Source: Rapana venosa
Lineage: Eukaryota > Mollusca > Gastropoda > Neogastropoda > Muricidae
Length of the DNA stretch: 64,000 bases
Direction of reading: 5' to 3'
Assembly: GCA_028751875.1 (NCBI GenBank)
Contig: CM054155.1
Coordinates: 1,249,306 to 1,313,305 of the forward strand
Below the pieces are notes generated by a model. It made no database searches, was not told the DNA's origin, and was given only the letters and a program-made list of their open reading frames with translations. The translations under genes were made by a program, and so were the position numbers. Positions within the stretch are counted from its first letter, which is position 1, and every line of letters begins with the position of its first letter. Positions 57,110 through 64,000 of this stretch are shown here, one piece after another.

Positions 57110-58160
57110 TTAAGAAGTTCGACAATTCAGAATTCTACTATGAAAGAACTTCATTTAAAATGGGAGGTAGATGTTCCTCACAGGGCTATATCCATACAAT
57201 CACTGACGCTCTGACACTTCACATCTTAGGAAGGAATGTCAGAAATGGAGCATCTCGCCCAGTTTTCTCCACAATTCCAAAGTGGGAATTAAACAGGGCT
57301 GAGTTTGATATTGATTATTCTAATAATCAAAAAAGAAGAAAGTCCCGCTGTCGCTGCAATAGCTAGAGCTCACATTGATGAAACATATAGTGGTTATCTT
57401 AAAGTTCTTACTGACGGTTCGGTAGTCGACTGTGGGAATGCTGGATCTGCTTTTGTAGTTCCTGCATTAAAGAAAGAAAATCTGATCATTTAGGCAAAGA
57501 CCTTTCTATCTTTACTGCGGAACTTATAGCTATGTTAAATTGTTTTTTTTCTTAAATCTGCATATCGATATATTTAAAGTGCTGTTTTGTATTGATTCTA
57601 AGTCTGTTTTGCAAGCATTGAAAGTGTTTAATACTAAAGATAGAGGGGAATTAATCATTGAAATTTGTCACCTTAGACATTTGCTTTCCTTACGAGGTAC
57701 TACCCTTGCCTTTTGCCTGATTCCGTCACATTGTGGAATCCACGGCAATGAGAAAGCTGACCAGTTAGCCAAAGCTGCTGCCATGGACACGGACTGTGAA
57801 GTTACAGCACCTCTAAACCTTCCACTCTGTCTTCAGGAGGGCATACTTCTGCTGAAAAAAACTTTTTGGAACCGTGTCAACAGCCAACGAAAGTATTCTT
57901 TACGTGGACATTCATTAAGTGTCAGAGTGTGTCATTTTCCTAACAGACTGGTGGGAAGTATGATCGACAGGTTCAGATTGGATGCATTTAGGACTTAATT
58001 TTGTAAACAGATAACTTGTCTATGTGGTTCTGACTTAGCACCTAAGCATGTCATTCTTCATTGTGAAGTACTTCACCATATTTTTCTGGTACAGTTGTAG
58101 ATAAGATTTCAAATATGTCATTTGAACAATTATTGGCCGATAATGTGATTATGTTGGAGA
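57110..58160 (+). pseudogene. Degenerate LINE RNase H region
   Basis: Broken frames in order: KWELNRAEFDID, VLTDGSVVDCGNAGSAF, TAELIAML, FCIDSKSVLQALK, IPSHCGIHGNEKADQLAKAA, HFPNRLVGSMIDRFRLD and CLCGSDLAPKHVILHC (zinc knuckle-like). These are the RNase H domain motifs with the D-E-D-D acidic residues and the downstream Cys/His motif of RNase H-bearing non-LTR elements. At least two frameshifts and one stop break it. Confidence 0.85.
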
Positions 58161-58316
58161 TAGTTGTTTAGTTAGAAGCCCCTGTTGGCAAACTTTTGTA
58201 ATTGTTCTTGCTGAAGTTTAAACTGTTCAATCCCCCCCCCCCCCCACCCCATCCCTCCAATAATTTCTTTGGTTTTTTTTCCTTTTATCTCGTGGGCAGA
58301 CACTAATAGGTAAACA

Positions 58317-58597
58317 TACACACACACACACACGCGCGCGCGCGCGCGCGCACGCACACACACACGCACGCACGCACGCACGCACACCCCTACCTTAGCT
58401 CGCAAATACACATCTACTCACATTCTTGCAAGCACACCTAAGTAAACACACACGCATACACACACAGACACGCGCGCGCACACGCACAAACATACACACA
58501 ACAGCACGCATCCACAGCACGTTTACAACACACACACACGTGCGCGCACGACCAAACAAACGCACACACATAAACAACACAACGCACACACACACAC

Positions 58598-58648
<51 letters not shown>

Positions 58649-58662
58649 CACACACACACGTT
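58317..58662. repeat. CA/CG alternating tract
   Basis: Nearly 345 bases of alternating purine/pyrimidine, including (CG)9 at 58333-58351 and CACGCACGCACG blocks. Confidence 0.95.
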
Positions 58663-58852
58663 CTCTATATATTGGAACACTTTATATCTTTGGTCTAATA
58701 GTACCTTGAGTGAACCGACGTTAACTTAAAGAAAGACACACAGGATTGCATTTTTTTTTTAAAAAACGGAGCAAAGTAGACATTGCCACCATGTAGACGA
58801 GACCTGGACAGTGCAGGGCAGGTCATTGCACTGTAGAGTACTGAAGCCCAGA

Positions 58853-58918
58853 TCCCCCCCCCCCCCTCCTGCACGCAACCTCCCCCCCTCCCCCCCCCCC
58901 CCCCCCCCCCCCCCCCCT
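58853..58918. repeat. Poly(C) runs
   Basis: C runs at 58853-58865 and 58889-58917 separated by TCCTGCACGCAACCT. Confidence 0.93.
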
Positions 58919-58919
58919 G

Positions 58920-59135
58920 ATGGTCAGTGGCCTGAGGATGCCGGCTCCTGGGCTCCACAACAGCAGGAAGATGCTCAGCGGGGGTCTGCTGCAGAGGAAG
59001 GCTGGCTTCTCCCGCACTTCCTCGCCCCTTCACCAATGGGGAGACCTCGCCACCGTGTTAACCCACCATGGAGGCAGCCGCATTTCATTCCGGGGAGCAT
59101 GCGGGTCCTAATGACGCAGGGAACATGTGGAGTGA
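58920..59135 (+). other. GC-rich unique block with possible first exon
   Basis: CpG-containing sequence with an ATG at 59068 in a strong context (CACCATGG), 21 open codons and a consensus donor (A|GTGAGT at 59132). No homologue recognised and no second exon found. It may equally be chance. Confidence 0.2.
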
Positions 59136-59310
59136 GTCTAAAATAGGTAAACGGAACACGAATTACCTACCGTTCAGACTTCATTTCGAACGCTGCAAAG
59201 CAATAGGAATTGGTAAAAATCGCAATCATTTGTATGTGCCTTCGCAAAGGAGAGAGACAGAGACAGGCAGAAATACACGACACTGAGACAGATTGCACAG
59301 AGACAGAGAG

Positions 59311-59430
59311 AATTGAATAATAATAATAATAATAATAGGAATTTATATAGCACTATATCTTGCAACAAAACAAATCAAAGCCTTTCATTCATACTACTCA
59401 TTCACATGCAGCCAGTTACAATTAAATGTG
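59311..59430 (-). mobile_element. L2/CR1-like LINE tail
   Basis: (ATT)n tail at 59317-59337, then GGAATTTATATAGCACTATA and CAAATCAAAGCC on the + strand, matching the other tails. Confidence 0.7.
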
Positions 59431-59494
59431 ATTAAAGATGCTGTAAGCGCCTATGCCATACCTGAACATTGGAAAGACGTCAGCCCCCGCCCCC

Positions 59495-59527
59495 CTCTTC
59501 ATCCCCCCCCCCCCCCCCCCCCCCCCT
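59495..59527. repeat. Poly(C) run
   Basis: Nearly 25 consecutive C interrupted by single T at its end. Confidence 0.9.
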
Positions 59528-59539
59528 CCCCCACTCCTC

Positions 59540-61015
59540 TCTTGTGGTGTAGCTAGACTATTGGAGGATCTTAGTTTCTGAAAGTGATTTGTTTGTCAGC
59601 TGATTCCAAGGCGTATTTAGGATTGGTTAGTCTCTGTCTCCAAGTAGGTCCATTGGTCAGTGGGAATCAGAGCCCCGCCACTAAACTGTAATTAATTTAA
59701 CACAACAGGATGTGTGGCGTTTTCAGTCATTCTCTTGCTTGCTGTCTGGTGAGGAAGTAGTGGTGATATCTATTTCTTCAAACAAGCGGGGCTGACTGAT
59801 GAAGTTCTACAAGATGACTTAGAACGGGAAAACAGCTGTGTTTCTTCTGCTTGAGCTGTAAGTGAGAATTCTCTTCTTTTACTGATGTTGCTGTTGGTTG
59901 TTGATGATAGAGATTTACTGATGCTACAGCTGATTTCATATAGTGTTTGTGACTAAGCTGAGACTTCGAGAGTAAGTCAAGGAGTGCTTTTCAGGCTGTG
60001 TGTATTAATTGAATTTAATAATTATTGATCGATTATTTTATCAGGTTCAGTGAAAGTTGTGTAGTTGCTTTGCACAAAAAAGAGTTGGTTGAGGTCATAA
60101 GAATGTTGATGTTTAATAATAATGTGATCGCGGATTTATTCTAATTTCTATGGTTCAATGTTCATGTTAAAGTGGAATTTCATGAGTGACTAGTCAATAT
60201 TTGATGTTTGTGTTTTATTGAGATAAAGTTATAATTCGCGTTGACCACAAGGAAAAATATTGTAGATTGACAACAAGGTTGTTGGGGTAACATGGAGCGA
60301 AGTGACTGACTGTTAAAGAGTTGAGGACTTGAAGGTTAGCATTTAAGTTCGGTACCAGGACTAGGCCTAGCTCAGTGCCCTGTGGTAATGACGCTGTTAA
60401 AGATGTTAGGCTAGGACCTATCTGTATGATTATGTGTGTGGTCAGTCATTTGCGTCGAAAGTTGACAATTTTGTATGTGATTTCTGTGACAATCTAGATT
60501 ATGTTTGCTCTGTCTCCGCCTCCCCTCGCTGTCTGTCTGTCTCTGGTGCTACAATATCCATGAGGTATGATAGGGACCAATGTTATAAAAAGAGACCTGA
60601 GAATAGACTAAGTTCTGTTGGGCATTATTATTTAAGATAATGTCAGTTGAGAGTATTGAGGAAAGGGTTTTACTAGTTAATTATAGTCTTTGATTATTTA
60701 ACTTACAGTTGTATACTCTCTATTGGTTTCCTGTGATTAACTGGGCATAAGAATGATGAAAGGAATTTGGTTTTTGAAGTTCTTACATTCGGCTAGACGA
60801 CGATATAGTTATTTTCTGTGTGTGCCTTTCATGAATTATGTACCTGGTTAACTATGGATAGAGTAGTTACCTTGATTTGATCTTTAGGTGTGTTCTTTGG
60901 TAGATGAAAACAGTAAATTGCGTTACCATAACACCCCTGCGTGGCCTCACATCATATTCCTTTGAGTGTGGAGTGCCAGTATCCTAACGTCCCCTAATTT
61001 GTCATTCCCTCCACC
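59540..61015. other. Unique sequence, no gene seen
   Basis: AT-rich stretch without arrays or recognisable elements; short frames only. The longest open run (60434-60640) has several Cys but no family I can name. Confidence 0.6.
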
Positions 61016-61017
<2 letters not shown>

Positions 61018-61084
<67 letters not shown>

Positions 61085-61155
61085 ATATCTATACAAAGAC
61101 TGCAGCCCAGGCAGACAGACCAGCCTCAGACTTCATCTATCTATCTATCTATCTA

Positions 61156-61213
<58 letters not shown>

Positions 61214-61260
61214 AATGTATGTATGTATGTATGTATGTATGTATGTATGTATGTGTGTGT
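61018..61260. repeat. (AT)n, (CTAT)n, (GT)n and (GTAT)n cluster
   Basis: AT at 61018-61079, CTAT at 61135-61160, GT at 61163-61210, GTAT at 61217-61252. Confidence 0.96.
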
Positions 61261-61429
61261 GATCATGATACAAATCATACCGCTCAAATTAGATCTGGAT
61301 AACCTCGTCAAGATTTGATTTAATGGCTCAGTTCAGACAAAACTATCTGTACACAAGTCCCCCCCCCCTCTCCCTACCCCCCTCCCCACCCTAAAAGTCA
61401 AAGATCATAATGTACACCGTGGTTTGAAA

Positions 61430-61620
61430 GCTGGTCCAACTGTTCTTCCTCAGAAACGAGGTCTGAGGGTCGGGGACGGGGCTTTTCTCCTGGCTACTGT
61501 CATCTGGGATGGTCTGGATCATACTCAGAGTCTTTGGGAGGGGATGTCAAATCGAGGCCTAGTGCCTGTGCATAGCACGCATTTAACGCACGTAAAAGAT
61601 TCCATGGCTATACCGTTCTT
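61430..61620 (+). mobile_element. SINE family S4-like fragment
   Basis: Shares ACGCACGTAAAAGATTCCA with the 6149 copy; the rest diverged. Confidence 0.35.
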
Positions 61621-61704
61621 GAGCAGTGTTTTTGTAGAATAGCCCACTCTCAAAGCAAATCAATCATTCTACTTGAGGACTAGAAATAAAAAAACTGCTC
61701 GAAA

Positions 61705-61738
<34 letters not shown>

Positions 61739-61794
61739 GGGGCTAGGCCGTGAGCAGAGTGACGTGCTGGGTCAGTCATGTCCACTGTGCTGCT

Positions 61795-62070
61795 GCTGCT
61801 GCAGGGACAGGAGATAGGGGAGGTGCTGCAGGGACAGGAGACAGGGAGGTGCTGCAGGGACAGGAGACAGGGAGGTGCTGCAGGGACAGGAGACAGGGAG
61901 GTGCTGCAGGGACAGGAGACAGGGAGGTGCTGCAGGGACAGGAGACAGGGAGGTGCTGCAGGGACAGGAGACAGGGAGGTGCTGCAGGGACAGGAGACAG
62001 GGAGGTGCTGCAGGGACAGGAGACAGGGAGGTGCTGCAGGGACAGGAGACAGGGAGGTGCTGCAGGCCCG
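61795..62070. repeat. 26-bp minisatellite
   Basis: Eleven near-identical units of GCTGCAGGGACAGGAGACAG plus GGAGGT. Confidence 0.96.
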
Positions 62071-62124
62071 GGGACTGCAGGGACAGGTGCCGCCATCAGC
62101 TGCACTAGTCGCGCCTGGCCCGTG

Positions 62125-62568
62125 ATGACGTGGCAGCCTGCAGCCTGAAGACATCTGACATGGCAGCCTGCAGCCTGAAGACATCTGACATGGCAGCCTG
62201 CAGCCATCTGACATGGCAGCCTGAAGACATCTGACATGGCAGCCTGCAGCCTGAAGACATCTGACATGGCAGCCTGCAGCCTGAAGACATCTGACATGGC
62301 AGCCTGAAGACATCTGACATGGCAGCCTGCAGACATCTGACATGGCAGCCTGCAGCCTGAAGACATCTGACGTGGCAGCCTGCAGCCTGAAGACATCTGA
62401 CATGGCAGCCTGAAGACATCTGACATGGCAGCCTGAAGACATCTGACATGGCAGCCTGCAGCCTGAAGACATCTGACATGGCAGCCTGCAGCCTGAAGAC
62501 ATCTGACATGGCAGCCTGCAGCCTGAAGACATCTGACATGGCAGCCTGCAGCATGAAGACATCTGGAA
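62125..62568. repeat. 30/20-bp minisatellite
   Basis: About 17 units of GACATCTGACATGGCAGCCT with or without GCAGCCTGAA, giving 30- and 20-23-bp units. Confidence 0.96.
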
Positions 62569-62699
62569 GCGTGGGGTCCAGCACTGTGAGGTCGCCTGGT
62601 CAAGGTAACTCCCTCCTGGGATTAACATCACCCCCACCCCCCCACAAGTCCTTAGGATGAGACTTTTAATCGAGATCCTGTGTAAACACGCGCGCCGAA

Positions 62700-62830
62700 C
62701 ATCGTGCGCATATTTTAAAACCCGGTCCGCCTTACTGAAGGGTAGGCCATTGTGTGCTGGTAGGAACGGATGACAAAGTTTTAAAAAAACCTGCCCGCAC
62801 ATAAGTGTCGTATTTAGACTGAAGTAGACG
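62700..62830 (+). mobile_element. SINE family S3, inverted fragment
   Basis: Complement of the S3 core: GGCCATTGTGTGCTGGTAGG, AACGGATGACAAAG. Confidence 0.55.
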
Positions 62831-63119
62831 GAAGTCGGAATGTGGCTGCCTCAGTGGTGGGTAAACGGCCGCAGACGCCAACTCTGACCATTGGTGACTG
62901 TGGGAGGTGTGGCGGAGGACGAGAGGTGGGGTGGGGGGGAGGGAGGGTGATGTGCACTGTGCTATTACTGGCTAGCGGCAACGTCATCACCCCCTCCCTG
63001 CTGAAGCCTGACCCTGGCCTGCCTGATCTCCCTGCCATGCACACACACACGCTCGCTGCTTACACGAAAATACACCTGCACACATTAATCAACACACAAA
63101 CACTCACGTAGATATGCAT

Positions 63120-63220
63120 GTACACACACATGCGCTCATACACTCATGGGCGAGCGCACACACACACACACACACACACGCACACACACAAACACGCACG
63201 CGCGCGCGCGCACACACACA
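63120..63220. repeat. CA/CG tract
   Basis: ACACAC with an internal (CG)6 at 63197-63210. Confidence 0.93.
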
Positions 63221-63439
63221 CTTGTCAAAAGAACAAGACTAAGGAACAAGGTTGAAATAACAAGACTCTCCTATTCACACCCTTTGATGACAGACGACAG
63301 GAAAGAAGGCATGTGGCACTAAACATGGCACAACACAGCTGCCACAGCACTGTCAGAGCACGTGCATGACTGACTGTCTGTGACTTTGTCCTCAGCCGTC
63401 TTCTCCAGCACACCACTGCCATCACCACAGCCTGTCTGT

Positions 63440-63625
63440 ATGCAGGCCACACAGCAACAACACTGAAGGTGTCCCACAATCCTTGATAACGAGATGCCGT
63501 CGCAAGGTGTTCAACAGCAACAACACTGAAGGTATCCCACAATTCAACAGCAACAACACTGAAGGTGTCCCACAATCCCCCATATTGAGGTGCTGTCGCA
63601 AGGTGTTCAACAGGAGAAACACTGA
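63440..63625. repeat. Imperfect ~38/75-bp repeats
   Basis: Four copies of CAACAACACTGAAGGT followed by GTCCCACAAT, some with GATGCCGTCGCAAGGTGTTC between. Confidence 0.85.
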
Positions 63626-63689
63626 AGGTATCGCCCACAAACTGGTTCTGTCCATCTGACAGCAAACTGTCCATGCTTGGAACTTCTGA

Positions 63690-64000
63690 CATCATTAAGA
63701 AAAGACAACTACGTTGGTATGGCCCCGAAACAAGATCCAATGGCTTGGCTACCGTCCTCAGGGAACAGCACAGCTGAGGGCAGGGGAGAAATGAGTAAAC
63801 AGAAGACATGGAGGACAGACAGCGCTGATAACGGAAGATAACTAAGGAGAGCAGGCGACAGAAGACAGAGAATGGACAACAGAAGACACGGAGAATTATT
63901 GACAACAGAAAACATGGCGAATTATTGACAACAGAAGACACGAAGAATTATTGACAACAGAAAACATGGCAAATTGACGGCTGAATGGACAGGGAAACCA
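63690..64000 (+). mobile_element. LINE C-terminal fragment with internal array
   Basis: The + strand frame [18 protein letters not shown] matches the LINE tail at 5263-5560. From 63835 the sequence becomes a ~27-bp array (CAGAAGACACGGAGAATTAT, TGACAAC) whose frame reads QKTWRIIDN. It ends GCTGAATGGACAGGGAAA (AEWTGK), so the C-terminal KTWEDNI...EWTG segment is tandemly amplified. Confidence 0.7.

Noticed and set aside
60434..60640. Cys-containing 68-codon frame as a zinc-finger gene or LINE ORF1
   Set aside because: Cys spacing does not fit a known finger, with no flanking support.
61669..62802. 377-codon Cys/Gln-rich antisense frame
   Set aside because: Built from the 26- and 30-bp arrays. 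It resembles a Cys-rich secreted protein only through repetition and has no signal peptide or splice context.

Overview
The window is animal nuclear DNA. Its genes have GT-AG introns and are interrupted by long, repeat-packed introns, and it carries LINE and tRNA-derived SINE debris and one of the densest collections of minisatellites I can picture. Gene order and repeat style suggest a lophotrochozoan, most likely a gastropod mollusc. That assignment is inference from general character, not from a diagnostic marker.

Two conserved housekeeping genes can be read exon by exon, and they converge. On the + strand, nine coding exons between 2246 and 27406 encode the C-terminal ~245 residues of PCID2, the metazoan Thp1 homologue of the TREX-2 mRNA-export complex. 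The N-terminal exons lie upstream of the window. On the - strand, five coding exons from 54439 down to 45168 encode a complete 195-residue SPRYD7 (a SPRY/B30.2 protein). Reading frame and splice phase close exactly in both. Between them lie the putative 3' UTR of PCID2 (to a poly(A) signal at 31081) and about 14 kb of repeat-rich intergenic DNA.

Layout: 1-1884, a 36/41-bp minisatellite; 2.2-27.4 kb, PCID2 exons separated by minisatellites, including a 5.3-kb array (9427-14757) that runs to within a few bases of an exon and holds a piggyBac-like 711-bp insertion with TTAA duplication; 27.4-31.1 kb, PCID2 3' UTR; 31.1-45.1 kb, intergenic with arrays and SINEs; 45.2-54.4 kb, SPRYD7; 54.4-64 kb, upstream of SPRYD7, with microsatellites, LINE reverse-transcriptase and RNase H remains, and two arrays, ending in a LINE 3' end.

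Most long open frames in the window are tandem-repeat artefacts and are not genes. The main surprise is where arrays sit. In both genes an array spans an intron/exon boundary, so several complete decoy 3' splice sites, each with the first codons of the exon, lie just upstream of the true one. Two LINE copies also have an array grown from the same C-terminal coding segment. At least seven unrelated arrays share a 47-48 bp period.
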